25,657 bases of DNA from JBKHXU01 sp046565865 (GCA_046565865.1 JBKHXU010000053.1:1-25657), one strand, 5' to 3'. Numbered from the stretch's first letter, positions 7,170 through 15,709 are shown. Made by a program: numbers and translations. The notes: generated from the sequence alone by a model not told the origin.

Positions 7170-7891
7170 GGCCACGAGGTCTCCGTCATCGGCAGCACCA
7201 TGATTTCCGGGATGACGGTTTCCGGCGGTCGCGTCAACACGAACAGCACGGTTTCGGCCACGTTGCGCGGGTCCTGAAGCGTTGCGGTGTCGATGTCCGG
7301 GAATCGGTCGAGCAAAAATGGTGTGCGCATACCACCGGCGACGACCGCGGTCACCTTGATCTTGTGTGCGCGTCCTTCGACATGCAGCGCATGGCTCAAG
7401 CCGAGCAAGCCCCACTTGCTGGCGTGATAGGCCGAGGCGTTGGCCCAAGTGCGCTTGGCGGCGGTCGAGGTGATGTTGACCACTTGGCCCCCACCCTGTT
7501 CCTTCATCAGCGGAAACGCCGCCCGGCATAGCCAGTACGGGCCGTTGAGGTTGGTGGCGATGATCCGGCTCCAGTCCTCCGGCGCCAGCTCATCGACCGG
7601 CAGCGTGACGTCGATGGCGGCATTGTTGACGAGTACGTCCAGCCGCCCGTGCGTGCGCACGATCGCGCCGATGGCCTGCGCCGCATTCTGCGGCTGGCTG
7701 ATGTCCGCGACCGTCACGCTCGCGCGCCCACCGGCTGTCTCGATCTCGTCGATCACACTGCGCGCCAAGTCGCCGCGTACGTCGAGACACGCGACCGTCA
7801 TTCCGGCACCGGCAAGTTGCCGGCAGATCTCCGCCCCCAATCCGCGCCCACCGCCGGTAACGACGGCGACCTTATTACGTAAGCTTTCCAT
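7166..7891 (-). CDS. Short-chain dehydrogenase/reductase
   Basis: This classical SDR of 241 residues has the cofactor motif TGGGRGLG (12-19), NNAA (89-92), the Asn-Ser-Tyr-Lys catalytic set (Asn114, Ser142, Tyr155, Lys159 in YHASK), and VAGGMRTPF after strand 6, where a PG motif is usual. It is probably a cytoplasmic NAD(P)H oxidoreductase. It is not HldD/GmhD: it is too short and lacks the extended-SDR pattern. In this operon it may oxidise or reduce a sugar nucleotide or sugar-linked group, but the substrate cannot be inferred. An AGGA sequence lies upstream of the ATG at 7891. The gap from the GT4 stop is 30 bp. Confidence 0.88.
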   Translation of the reverse strand: MESLRNKVAVVTGGGRGLGAEICRQLAGAGMTVACLDVRGDLARSVIDEIETAGGRASVTVADISQPQNAAQAIGAIVRTHGRLDVLVNNAAIDVTLPVDELAPEDWSRIIATNLNGPYWLCRAAFPLMKEQGGGQVVNITSTAAKRTWANASAYHASKWGLLGLSHALHVEGRAHKIKVTAVVAGGMRTPFLLDRFPDIDTATLQDPRNVAETVLFVLTRPPETVIPEIMVLPMTETSWP

Positions 7892-7921
7892 GTCTGCTCG
7901 GCATTCCTTGCGAAAACGTTT

Positions 7922-9226
7922 CTAAGACACTGGTTTCATACCAAAAGATCTAAGTGACTGGTGCGCTTGGTCGTTCTCCGCCCCCGGCCGGCGCGCCTGC
8001 GCCACGCGGGCATAAACCGCCGCCACGCGCTCGGCAATTTGATCCCAGGTAAAGGCGCGCACCGCCCGCTCGCGCCCGGCGCGGCCCATTTGCCGCAGCA
8101 ACGCGGGCTGGCGAAAGAGATGGGCCAACCGTTCGGCCAAGGCATCCGGATCCCGCGGCGGTACCAGGTAACCGGTTTTACCGTCGCGCACGGTGGTCTT
8201 GATGCCCCCCACCCGCGCGCCGACGACCGGCGTGGCACACGCCATCGCTTCGAGCGGCGTGATACCGAACGGTTCGTACCACGGGGTGGTGACGAACACA
8301 TCGGCGGCACTGTAGTAGTACCGCAGCACCGGCCGCGGGCGGCGGCCGGTAAATTGCACCCGTTCGGCGACGCCTGCTTCCGCCGCAATCTGCTGCAGCC
8401 GTCCGATTTCGGGCGTCGCGACCCGGCTCGGTTCGTCCGACTCGCCGCCAACGATCAGTAGTCGCGCATCGATACCGTACGTTGTGCGCAGGCGTGCGAG
8501 CGCGCGTATCGGCACATCGATGCCCTTGCGCGGAACAATGCGGCCGAGTTGCAGTATCAGACGCTCGCCCGCGGCGAACCCGAGCTCGGTGCGCGCCACA
8601 CGTTTATCGAGCGGCCACAACTCCGCCGGATCGAAGCCGCACGGAATCACGCAAACCTTGGACGGTTCGGCATCATAGAGTCGGATCAAGTCGTTTCGGT
8701 CCTGCGCGCATTCAGCGATGACGCGGTTGGACTCGCGGATGATCCGCGCCTCAACCTCTTCACGTGTCCGCGGAAACCGGTCGGCGTCGCCTTGATGCAG
8801 TTTGCGCACGCGGCCGAGCGCATGAAACGTGGTGACGAACGGAACGCCCGACTCGCGCTTCATTGCCATTGCGACCACGCCGGAAGTCCAAAAGTTGGCG
8901 TGCGCGATGTCGTACGGTGCACGCTGTCGATCGCAGAAACGCGCCATGTTGCACGCGAACTCCGCCATGTGCGGCAGCAGCTGTTCCTTCGGTATCGGCC
9001 GCGGCGGTCCTGCATCGATATGTATGACGCGCACGCGGGTGATGAAATCGACGATGTCCGGCAACGACGCATCGTCGCGTCGCGTGAACACATCGACTTT
9101 GAAACCGCGTGCCGCGAGGTGATGGGCGAGTTGGGAGACGTAGACGTTTTGACCACCGCTATCAACGCCGCCGAGGCTGGCGAGAGGCGAGGCGTGCTCG
9201 CTGATCATCGCAATCCTTGCGATCAT
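7922..9226 (-). CDS. GT4 family glycosyltransferase
   Basis: This 434-residue GT-B enzyme of the GT4 family is the first gene of the minus-strand operon. The N-terminal acceptor domain begins with MIARIAMISEHASPL and has the GGQNVYV signature seen in sucrose-phosphate-synthase and MshA-like members. The C-terminal donor domain has QLGRIVPRKGIDV and the E-x7-E motif in YEPFGITPLEAMACATPVV. Such enzymes take NDP-sugars and retain anomeric configuration. The ATG at 9226 follows a clear GAGGG ribosome site (AACGAGGGACTTT-ATG). Its acceptor is probably a lipid-linked or core glycan intermediate, judged from neighbours only. The last 30 residues are polar and not conserved-looking. Confidence 0.9.
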   Translation of the reverse strand: MIARIAMISEHASPLASLGGVDSGGQNVYVSQLAHHLAARGFKVDVFTRRDDASLPDIVDFITRVRVIHIDAGPPRPIPKEQLLPHMAEFACNMARFCDRQRAPYDIAHANFWTSGVVAMAMKRESGVPFVTTFHALGRVRKLHQGDADRFPRTREEVEARIIRESNRVIAECAQDRNDLIRLYDAEPSKVCVIPCGFDPAELWPLDKRVARTELGFAAGERLILQLGRIVPRKGIDVPIRALARLRTTYGIDARLLIVGGESDEPSRVATPEIGRLQQIAAEAGVAERVQFTGRRPRPVLRYYYSAADVFVTTPWYEPFGITPLEAMACATPVVGARVGGIKTTVRDGKTGYLVPPRDPDALAERLAHLFRQPALLRQMGRAGRERAVRAFTWDQIAERVAAVYARVAQARRPGAENDQAHQSLRSFGMKPVS

Positions 9227-9522
9227 AAAGTCCCTCGTTTTGGTGCATAAAGCGCACTACGAAAAGAGCGTCGAGCGCCGCTATTGTGCAATCAGACCCG
9301 CGCGCGCGCATCAGCAAAAACACGTAGCGCGCGGCGATTCATCCGTCGCATTGAACCGACGCGAAGTTGCATCGCGCACACACGTCTCCGCGCGCCGGTT
9401 CCCGCCTTCACCGTATTGGAATTGATGCCGAACCTTTTCGACGATCGGTCTGACCTCGTGCCGCTTCTCTGATATATTTGCCGCCGAGTCGCACGGACCG
9501 CGGCTCGTTCAGGTTCGATTGA
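9227..9522. other. Divergent control region between the two glycan operons
   Basis: These 296 bp separate the GT4 start (minus) from the hldE start (plus), so they should carry promoters for both operons. A good candidate is visible on the plus side only (listed separately). On the minus side I found the ribosome site but no convincing -35/-10 pair. No strong palindromic operator was seen. Confidence 0.6.
9450..9478 (+). promoter_or_regulatory. Predicted sigma70-type promoter for hldE operon
   Basis: CTGACC (4 of 6 matches to TTGACA) and TATATT (5 of 6 to TATAAT) are separated by 17 bp. Transcription would start near 9485, leaving a 5' leader of about 38 nt before the hldE ATG. This is a motif match only. 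Confidence 0.5.
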
Positions 9523-10995
9523 ATGGACATTGATCTCGCCCGCCTCGCTGCTGATTTCAAGGGACGTCACGTCGTCGTCATCGGCGACGCCCTGCTCGAC
9601 GTATACCTCTCCGGTCCTGTCGGTCAGCTCTGCCGCGAGGCGCCCGTTCCCATCGTCGAGATCGAAAACTGTTTGCAGGTTCCCGGCGGTGCCGGGAATA
9701 CCGCACTTAACGCGCGCACGCTCGGCGCCGACGTGAGCCTGGTTGGCGTCGTCGGCGACGATGCCGAGGGCGACGCGCTGCGCGCTGCGCTCGATCGATT
9801 CGGCGTCGAGACGATGCACCTCATCGCGCTCGGCGAGCGGCGCACCCCGGCCAAGCATCGGCTGCTCGGGGGACCGCAAATGCTGGCGCGCTTCGATCAG
9901 GGCAGTCGCGCCGATGCCGACGATGCGGCGGCGGAACTGTCGGCACGCGTGACACGGCTTTACGGCGAGGCCGACGCGGTTATCCTCGCGGACTATGGAT
10001 ACGGCTTGTTTACCCCCGCGCTGATCCAATCGCTTACCTATCTGCAGCGCCGCCAACCGCGCATCGTCGTCGCCGATTCGCGAACACTTGCGCGCTTCGC
10101 ACCAATCAACGTGACGGCGGTCAAGCCGAGCTTCCACGAAGCGGCGCAGTTGCTGGGACTGACCGGCGCCGAACGCGGGCCGGGACGAGCGGAGACGGCG
10201 ATTGCCCGCGCCGCAGCGTTGCTCGACGCAACGCGTGCACGCATCGCCGCGGTAACGCTCGATATCGACGGCGCCATCATCCTGGAGCGCGACCGCGCCC
10301 CCTATCGCACGTACGCGCGCCCGGCCCAGCGATCGCGCTCCACCGGCGGCGGCGATACCTTTGCCGCCGCATTCGCGCTCGCGCTGGCGGTCGGCGCCGA
10401 TACGCCGGAGGCTGCAGAATTGGCATCGGCCGCGGCGGCGGTCGTAGTCGGCAAGGATGGCACGGTGCCGTGTCACGCCGATGAGCTGCGCGCGATGATC
10501 GGCGGCGGTGAAAAACGCCTGGGCGACGATACAACGATCAGGGACCGTGTGCGCGCTTACCGTGCGCGCGGCGCACGGATCGTATTCACCAACGGTTGTT
10601 TCGATATTCTGCACCGCGGGCACGTGGCGTTGCTCAACAAGGCGAAGGCGCTTGGCGACGTACTCATTGTTGGCGTCAATAGCGACGCCAGTGTGCGCCG
10701 ATTAAAAGGTGCCAGCCGACCCATTAATACGCTCGACGATCGTATAAAAGTACTGACGGCTTTGTCGTACGTGGACCACGTCACCGCATTCGACGGCGAT
10801 TCCCCGACCGATCTCATTCGCTTGATCCGCCCCGATCTCTACGTCAAAGGCGGCGACTACACGCGCGAGACGTTGCCGGAGGCGCCACTGGTTGAACACC
10901 TCGGCGGCGCCGTGTGCATTCTGCCGTATCTATCCGACCGCTCTACGAGCGGACTCATCGAACGCATCCGCGCGACGCCGCAACTCAACGCATGA
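9523..10995 (+). CDS. hldE: Bifunctional heptose 7-phosphate kinase / heptose 1-phosphate adenylyltransferase
   Basis: This 490-residue two-domain protein has the length and order of HldE (RfaE). Residues about 1-325 are a PfkB-type kinase (GDALLDVYLSG, VPGGAGNTALN, catalytic Asp278 in TGGGDTF). Residues about 350-490 are a nucleotidyltransferase with VFTNGCFDILHRGHV (HxGH at 364-367), GVNSDASVRRLKG and YVKGGDY. The first domain phosphorylates heptose 7-phosphate at C1 and the second makes ADP-heptose, with GmhB acting between. The anion-hole loop reads GGGD, where many PfkB kinases have GAGD; this is tolerated in the superfamily. The ATG at 9523 has only a weak ribosome site (CAGG). It heads the plus-strand operon and should supply the donor for the four GT9 enzymes. 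Confidence 0.95.
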   Translation: MDIDLARLAADFKGRHVVVIGDALLDVYLSGPVGQLCREAPVPIVEIENCLQVPGGAGNTALNARTLGADVSLVGVVGDDAEGDALRAALDRFGVETMHLIALGERRTPAKHRLLGGPQMLARFDQGSRADADDAAAELSARVTRLYGEADAVILADYGYGLFTPALIQSLTYLQRRQPRIVVADSRTLARFAPINVTAVKPSFHEAAQLLGLTGAERGPGRAETAIARAAALLDATRARIAAVTLDIDGAIILERDRAPYRTYARPAQRSRSTGGGDTFAAAFALALAVGADTPEAAELASAAAAVVVGKDGTVPCHADELRAMIGGGEKRLGDDTTIRDRVRAYRARGARIVFTNGCFDILHRGHVALLNKAKALGDVLIVGVNSDASVRRLKGASRPINTLDDRIKVLTALSYVDHVTAFDGDSPTDLIRLIRPDLYVKGGDYTRETLPEAPLVEHLGGAVCILPYLSDRSTSGLIERIRATPQLNA

Positions 10996-11082
10996 CACCG
11001 TCGCTCGATATCGCCACCCCAGCCCAGCGTCGGCAGGCGGCATTGACCGCTAAGCCGATTCTCACATCGTCGACGCGAGACC

Positions 11083-11928
11083 ATGGCTTACGTTGATGTG
11101 TTGTTGACCACGCACAATCGCCCCGAGGCGTTGGCCATGACGCTGTCCGGACTGGCGACGCAGAGCGAGACCCGTTATCGACTCATCGTCGCCGATCAGA
11201 GCGACACGCCGACACTGCAGCGCCCGACGATCGCCGCGCTGCGGCGCGTCGTCGAAACCCGCTCCGCGCCCGGCGAATGGCACTACCGCCCGCAACGTCG
11301 GGGCATCGCCGAACAGCGAGCATTCCTGCTCGGGCGCGCGACGGCGCCGTACGTGCTCTATCTCGACGACGACGTCCTCATGGAACCGCATGTGCTCGAC
11401 TGGCTCTTGCACGTAGTCACGACGCAGAACTGCGGTTTCGTCGGCGCCTTTCCCGCGGGTCTTTCATTTCGCGGCGACGTGCGCCCGGCGCAACAGCGGG
11501 TGGAGTTCTGGGATGGACCGGTGCGGCCGGAAATCGTCGATCCCGGTACCAATGCCTGGGAGCGCTATCACCTGCATCGCGCCGCGAACCTGTTTCATGC
11601 GAGCGCGCGGCATGCGGCGACCGATGCGCCGCGCCTATATAAGGTCGCGTGGGTCGCCTCGTGCGTGCTGTATGACCGCGCGAAACTCAAGGCCGTCGGT
11701 GGTTTTGGATTTTGGTCCCGCTTACCGCGTTATCACTCGGGCGAAGAGGTGCTGGTACAAAACTTATTACTACGGCGTTTCGGCGGCTGCGCCATCATGC
11801 CCTCGGGCACCTATCACGCCGAGGAACCGTCGACGGTGCTCAATGCCGCCGGCGGCATCGACGGACACGCGTTGGCGCTGCTGCCGGAAATGATTCGGCG
11901 TTACGTGCCGGAGACGCGCTATGCGTGA
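11083..11928 (+). CDS. GT2 family glycosyltransferase
   Basis: This 281-residue GT-A fold enzyme opens with VDVLLTTHNRPEAL and carries the acidic metal-binding motif YLDDDVLMEPHVLDWL near residue 95. It then has a conserved-looking segment (KVAWVASCVLYDRAKLKAVGGF) and a late GEEVLVQNLLLRRFG that probably lines the acceptor site. No membrane segments are evident, unlike the other GT2 here. An in-frame stop at 11044 with no start between leaves ATG 11083 as the only start; the ribosome site is weak. The 87 bp from hldE hold no recognisable gene. The stop overlaps the next GT9 start by 8 bp, so the genes are co-transcribed. Sugar donor unknown. Confidence 0.85.
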   Translation: MAYVDVLLTTHNRPEALAMTLSGLATQSETRYRLIVADQSDTPTLQRPTIAALRRVVETRSAPGEWHYRPQRRGIAEQRAFLLGRATAPYVLYLDDDVLMEPHVLDWLLHVVTTQNCGFVGAFPAGLSFRGDVRPAQQRVEFWDGPVRPEIVDPGTNAWERYHLHRAANLFHASARHAATDAPRLYKVAWVASCVLYDRAKLKAVGGFGFWSRLPRYHSGEEVLVQNLLLRRFGGCAIMPSGTYHAEEPSTVLNAAGGIDGHALALLPEMIRRYVPETRYA

Positions 11929-12991
11929 TGCGCTAACTTCGATGCCGGGATTGCTGCATCGATTGCCCGAACCGCCGCAACGCGTGGCGGTGCTGCGCGC
12001 GTCGCGTATCGGCGATTTTCTGTGCGCCATGCCGGCGCTACGCGCGCTGCGCGCGGCGTTGCCTGGCGCGCGCATCACGCTGATTACGGTGCCGCTGTTG
12101 CGCCGGCTCGCCGAACGACTGCCGTACGTCGACGAGGTCGCCCCGTTTCCCGGATTTCCCGGCATCGCGGTGCAGTTGTTCGAGGCGCAAAACGCGCTGC
12201 GTTTTTTGCAGCGCATGCAGGCGCAACGGTTCGATCTCGCACTGCAGCTACAGGGATCGGGCGTGTACTCCAATCCATTTCTGCTGTTACTCGGTGCGCG
12301 TTACAACGCCGGGTTCGTGCGCGCCGGTGATGCGGCCGTGCGGCTCGACGCCGCCCTGCCGCTGCCGCAACACGGCCATGAGATTCATCGCGTCATGGCG
12401 TTGCCGGTGTTCCTGGGGGCACTGCCGGCCGGCGATCACACCGAGTTTCCGTTAACGCATGTCGATCACCTGCGCGCCGAAGCGCTGCTGCAGCAAATGC
12501 CGCGCCCACTGATCGGCCTGCATCCCACGGCGCACGACCCGCTGCGGCGCTGGCCGCTCGATCGCTTCGAACAGACGGCACGCGCGCTGCACGCGCGCTA
12601 CGGCGGCACCGTCGTTATTCTCGGCGGCGCGGGCGAATACGACTACAACCGTGTTTTAGCCGAACGCCTGGGCGGCATATGTCGCGACCTCACCGGGCTC
12701 ACGGCACTGGGTACGCTGGGTGCGGTGATCACGCGGCTAACGCTGTTGATCACGAGCGACTCGGGTCCGGCACATATCGCCTACGCACTCAGCGCGCCGA
12801 CCATCACGATTTTTCGCGCCAGCGGTTCGCATCGCTACGGCCCTCTGAAAGCCGGGCCGTTTCGGCCACTGGAACCGGCGGCGGCCGTCGACTGCGTGTC
12901 CGCGGAACAAGTCACGCAATCGGCAATGGAGCTTATTGAATGGTCGGAAGCGGCAACGACCTCGGATTTGCGCACCCAGTCCGCAAGATAG
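11921..12991 (+). CDS. GT9 heptosyltransferase-like glycosyltransferase
   Basis: This complete 356-residue GT9 protein has VAVLRASRIGDFLCAMPALRALR at about residues 22-44, FDLALQLQGSG, GLHPTAHDPLRRWP and the donor-site motif SDSGPAHIAYAL. The first half closely resembles the broken GT9 gene at 414-1511 (FGDLLCAVPALRALRAA, FDLALQLHGSG, matching spacing), so the two may be paralogues. Its start lies inside the end of the GT2 gene and its 3' end overlaps the next GT9 by 52 bp. It is probably a cytoplasmic-face heptosyltransferase; the position it glycosylates cannot be assigned. Confidence 0.88.
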   Translation: MRDALTSMPGLLHRLPEPPQRVAVLRASRIGDFLCAMPALRALRAALPGARITLITVPLLRRLAERLPYVDEVAPFPGFPGIAVQLFEAQNALRFLQRMQAQRFDLALQLQGSGVYSNPFLLLLGARYNAGFVRAGDAAVRLDAALPLPQHGHEIHRVMALPVFLGALPAGDHTEFPLTHVDHLRAEALLQQMPRPLIGLHPTAHDPLRRWPLDRFEQTARALHARYGGTVVILGGAGEYDYNRVLAERLGGICRDLTGLTALGTLGAVITRLTLLITSDSGPAHIAYALSAPTITIFRASGSHRYGPLKAGPFRPLEPAAAVDCVSAEQVTQSAMELIEWSEAATTSDLRTQSAR

Positions 12992-14064
12992 CCGTCGTGC
13001 GCGCCAATGGCATCGGCGACTATTTGTTCGCCGTGCCGGCGCTGTGCGCGTTGCGCGCGCGCTTTGCGCAGGCTGAGATCGTCCTGTTGGGAAAGCAGTG
13101 GCACCGCGATCTCCTGACCGGTCGTCCGGGACCGATCGACCGCGTCGAGGTCATTCCGCGCTGTCGCGGCGTCGGCGCAGACACAGACGACACCGACGAC
13201 CACGACGGGCTTGAGCGATTTTTCGCCGCCATGGCCGCGGAGCGGTTCGATCTCGCGATTCAGTTGCACGGCGGCGGTCGATACTCCAACCCATTCACGC
13301 GCCGGCTGCGTGCGCGCTTCGCCATCGGTCTTAAAAGTCCGGACGCCGAGGCGCTCGATGCGTGGATACCGTATTTCTATTTTCAACCCGAGGTGTTGCG
13401 CTATATCGAGGTGATGTCGCTGGTCGGCGCTGCACCCGTCACCGTCGAGCCCGACCTGGCGGTCACACCCGCCGATGATGCCGAGGTCGATCGCCTGCAA
13501 CTTCCGGACGACCGGCCATGGGTCGTGCTTCATCCCGGCGCCACCGACGGCCGTCGACTCTGGCCCGTGACTCAATTCGCCGCCGTGGCCGATTATTTGG
13601 TGGACAGTGGCGCCCGCATCATTGTCAGCGGCGGCGAGAGCGAACGCGCGATTGTCGATGCTGTCGTCGGCGCCATGCGCCGCGAAGCGATCGCGCTCTG
13701 TCAGCGGCTATCGCTTGGCGGCCTGGCGGCGCTGCTGGCGCGCTCGCACGTCGTCATCTCCAACGATTCGGGCCCGCTGCATCTGGCGGGCGCCGTCGGT
13801 GCCCGTACCATCGGGCTGTACTGGTGCGGGAACATGATCAACGGCGGGCCCACGACGCGGCGCAAGCATCATCCATTCGTGTCATGGCGCCTGCATTGCC
13901 CGGTTTGCGAGCGCAACACGCTCGACGACAACTGCGACCACCGCGCGTCCTTCATCGCCGATATCCCGGTACAGGCGGTGATGCAGTCGGCGGCGACGCT
14001 ACTGGCCGAGGCCCGCGACGAGCGCACGGCGGCCAAGGGCTATCGCCGCGCTACTCGCGCTTGA
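12940..14064 (+). CDS. GT9 heptosyltransferase-like glycosyltransferase
   Basis: This 374-residue GT9 protein has KIAVVRANGIGDYLFAVPAL near residues 16-35, FDLAIQLHGGGRYSNPF, VLHPGATDGRRLWP and SNDSGPLHLAGAVGARTIGLYW. A Cys-rich segment (CPVCERNTLDDNCDH) lies near the C-terminus, reminiscent of the tail of the GT9 at 5392-6525. The ATG at 12940 lies within the previous gene; the Rossmann core begins about 15 residues in, so a slightly later start is possible. It is the last gene of the plus-strand operon and converges on the DUF421 gene with a 14-bp tail-to-tail overlap. No terminator separates them. Confidence 0.88.
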   Translation: MVGSGNDLGFAHPVRKIAVVRANGIGDYLFAVPALCALRARFAQAEIVLLGKQWHRDLLTGRPGPIDRVEVIPRCRGVGADTDDTDDHDGLERFFAAMAAERFDLAIQLHGGGRYSNPFTRRLRARFAIGLKSPDAEALDAWIPYFYFQPEVLRYIEVMSLVGAAPVTVEPDLAVTPADDAEVDRLQLPDDRPWVVLHPGATDGRRLWPVTQFAAVADYLVDSGARIIVSGGESERAIVDAVVGAMRREAIALCQRLSLGGLAALLARSHVVISNDSGPLHLAGAVGARTIGLYWCGNMINGGPTTRRKHHPFVSWRLHCPVCERNTLDDNCDHRASFIADIPVQAVMQSAATLLAEARDERTAAKGYRRATRA

Positions 14065-14548
14065 TCACGCTGATGCGACCGTCGCCTTCGATGTGCGCCA
14101 CCTTGACCTTGGCGATGTCATCGACGCCGGTTTGGCGCAGTTGCGACATCAGCTCGTCTTCGGAGATCGACTCCATGCGCATATTGCGTTTGAGCAACTG
14201 CCCGTTGCGCACCAACGGCAGCGGCGGCGGATGCACGAGGCGGGTAAAGAACGGTACGTGAAACGCGAGACGATCAAGCGTGTAGTTCCATAGGATGATC
14301 GTGCCGACCAATATGACGCCATCGGTCAACGAGCTGTAGTTGTCGGCCATGGCGTTTTGCGCCGCATCGGACAGCAGCACGACCATCAACAAGTCCGGCA
14401 GCGAGATGGCCGCCGCCTCGCGGCGCAGCAGCATCCGCACCACGACCAGAATACCGAGATACATGACGGTGCCGCGCAGCACCAGTTCCAGCGGCGGGAC
14501 CGTTGGTTCGAGCAGATGCTTCCAGTCGATCGCCAGCAGCGCGTCCAT
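14051..14548 (-). CDS. DUF421 (YetF/YcaP-like) membrane protein
   Basis: This 165-residue protein has two to three hydrophobic segments in its first half (about 22-42, 48-64 and 75-95, including VLRGTVMYLGILVVVRMLL and GVILVGTIILWNYTLDRLAF). A cytoplasmic C-terminal domain follows with LVRNGQLLKRNMRMESISEDELMSQLRQTGV, the most characteristic part of the DUF421 family. The short AHIEGDGRISVI segment near its end is also typical. The biochemical role of the family is not established. It has no evident tie to the glycan operon it faces. Confidence 0.85.
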   Translation of the reverse strand: MDALLAIDWKHLLEPTVPPLELVLRGTVMYLGILVVVRMLLRREAAAISLPDLLMVVLLSDAAQNAMADNYSSLTDGVILVGTIILWNYTLDRLAFHVPFFTRLVHPPPLPLVRNGQLLKRNMRMESISEDELMSQLRQTGVDDIAKVKVAHIEGDGRISVIKRE

Positions 14549-14577
14549 GCGATGCGTCCGACATCGAGATGCTGCCC

Positions 14578-14586
14578 ATTTTAGCA
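14578..14586 (-). promoter_or_regulatory. Extended -10 promoter candidate for the DUF421 gene
   Basis: On the minus strand TGC-TAAAAT forms an extended -10 element (5 of 6 to TATAAT plus the TGn), about 30 bp before the ATG at 14548. No good -35 box accompanies it. Motif evidence only. Confidence 0.4.
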
Positions 14587-14705
14587 GCGGACGAGGACGT
14601 GAATGCTCGGGTGGTTTCCCGTACCGGCGCGGGCAAAAAACCGCATTGTGTGCGTTGCGACGATCTTGATACGTTACGCCCGGTCGAACCTGGCAGTCCG
14701 CGCGC

Positions 14706-15368
14706 GTGAACTCCGCCGTCGTCGCCCCGAAGAATCCCCCGCTCCCGCTCCCGCGCGACCCCCGTGCTGCCGTCTGGCGCTATCTGAATTTTGCAAAGTT
14801 TATGTGGATGCTCGAGGCCGGGGCGCTGTTCTTGCCGTATACGGAGCTATTCCCGGATGTGCTCGAAGGCGGCAGGCAGCGACCGTTGACCGACGCGGAA
14901 CGCGCGCGCCGGCAGCGCGCCGCCGTGAGCAGTTGGCACGCGAGCGAGCACGAATCGGAGGCGATGTGGCGAATATATAGTCCGCCGCAGGAAGCGTTGG
15001 CGTTGCGCTCCACGTATGAACGCTTACGCGCCGGACTGCCCGAATACGTCCGTATCCACCTCGTGCAGTATGCGGACAATCCGCCCGCGAGCGACGACCC
15101 GCTGCTGCCGTTCTTTTTCAAACGCCGGGCGTATGAGCATGAGAAGGAACTGCGTGCCGTGCTCGGTCGTCCGCCGGCGGGGACCAATGCGATCGAAGAG
15201 GAAAGCGGCTGGCAATTACCGGTGCAGGTCGATCGAATCGTCGAACGCGTCTACGTCTCGCCGTTCGCCCAGCAATGGTTCTATGACTTGGTACAAGGCA
15301 TCATCCGCCGCTACGACCTGCACATCGCGGTGGAACGCTCCGAGCTGACCGGAACGGTGCAACGCTGA
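14706..15368 (+). CDS. DUF2971-like protein of unknown function
   Basis: This 220-residue soluble protein shows the pattern of DUF2971-like families: WRYLNFAKFMWMLEAGALFLP near the N-terminus, an ELFPDVLEG segment, SSWHASEHESEAMWRIYS in the middle (about 75-92), then ALRSTYERL and FKRRAYEHEKELRAVL (about 138-153). I recognise the family by this layout. Its function is not known to me; relatives often sit in accessory or defence-associated regions. The start is GTG at 14706, preceded by no strong ribosome site. Its TGA overlaps the ATG of the next gene by one base (TGATG), so the two are probably translated together. Confidence 0.65.
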   Translation: MNSAVVAPKNPPLPLPRDPRAAVWRYLNFAKFMWMLEAGALFLPYTELFPDVLEGGRQRPLTDAERARRQRAAVSSWHASEHESEAMWRIYSPPQEALALRSTYERLRAGLPEYVRIHLVQYADNPPASDDPLLPFFFKRRAYEHEKELRAVLGRPPAGTNAIEEESGWQLPVQVDRIVERVYVSPFAQQWFYDLVQGIIRRYDLHIAVERSELTGTVQR

Positions 15369-15706
15369 TGCTACGCCGCCCGACCAAACGCGAGCGCCTT
15401 CTGTACCGCGCCGCCAGCGGCAGGGTCGCGCCGTTTTGTTTGATCCTGCGCTGGCCGCTCTGGTGGCGCCGCTTCCGCGGCCTCGCGCTCGGCTGGCTGA
15501 TCCTGGTCGAGGACGACTCGGACCCACTGCTCGTCTGTCATGAAATTGCCCACGTCGCCCAATTCCGCGCCGACCCCCTGCGCTTTTGGTTCCGCTACTT
15601 CCGTGAGCTCCGACGTGTCGGCTACGTGAACAACCGCTACGAGCGCCAGGCGCGCGCCATCGAGGCACGCGCGGGACGCATGCTCGCATCGAACGGTAGA
15701 AGCTGA
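15368..15706 (+). CDS. Small HExxH putative metallopeptidase
   Basis: This 112-residue protein contains CHEIAHVAQ (HExxH at residues 58-62), the zinc-binding and catalytic motif of gluzincin and metzincin-type peptidases. A downstream acidic helix (NNRYERQARAIEARA, Glu92 and Glu99) could give the third zinc ligand. It resembles minimal HExxH proteins of the DUF4157-like type. The hydrophobic stretch around residues 39-47 is probably a core strand rather than a membrane segment. It is coupled to the DUF2971-like gene by a TGATG overlap. Its stop lies 3 bp from the 3' end of the opposing tRNA-Leu gene. Substrate and activity are unknown. Confidence 0.7.
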   Translation: MLRRPTKRERLLYRAASGRVAPFCLILRWPLWWRRFRGLALGWLILVEDDSDPLLVCHEIAHVAQFRADPLRFWFRYFRELRRVGYVNNRYERQARAIEARAGRMLASNGRS

Positions 15707-15709
15707 GAT

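Noticed and set aside
7166..7891. SDR as the heptose epimerase HldD
   Set aside because: HldD is an extended SDR of about 310 residues. This protein is a 241-residue classical SDR.
9292..10623. Long minus-strand frame antisense to hldE
   Set aside because: HldE motifs on the plus strand cover the region. The antisense product is low complexity and has no family features.
10992..11096. 34-codon frame starting ATGA at the hldE stop
   Set aside because: The overlap is suggestive, but the peptide has no recognisable motif and runs into the GT2 start in another frame. Kept as unsupported.
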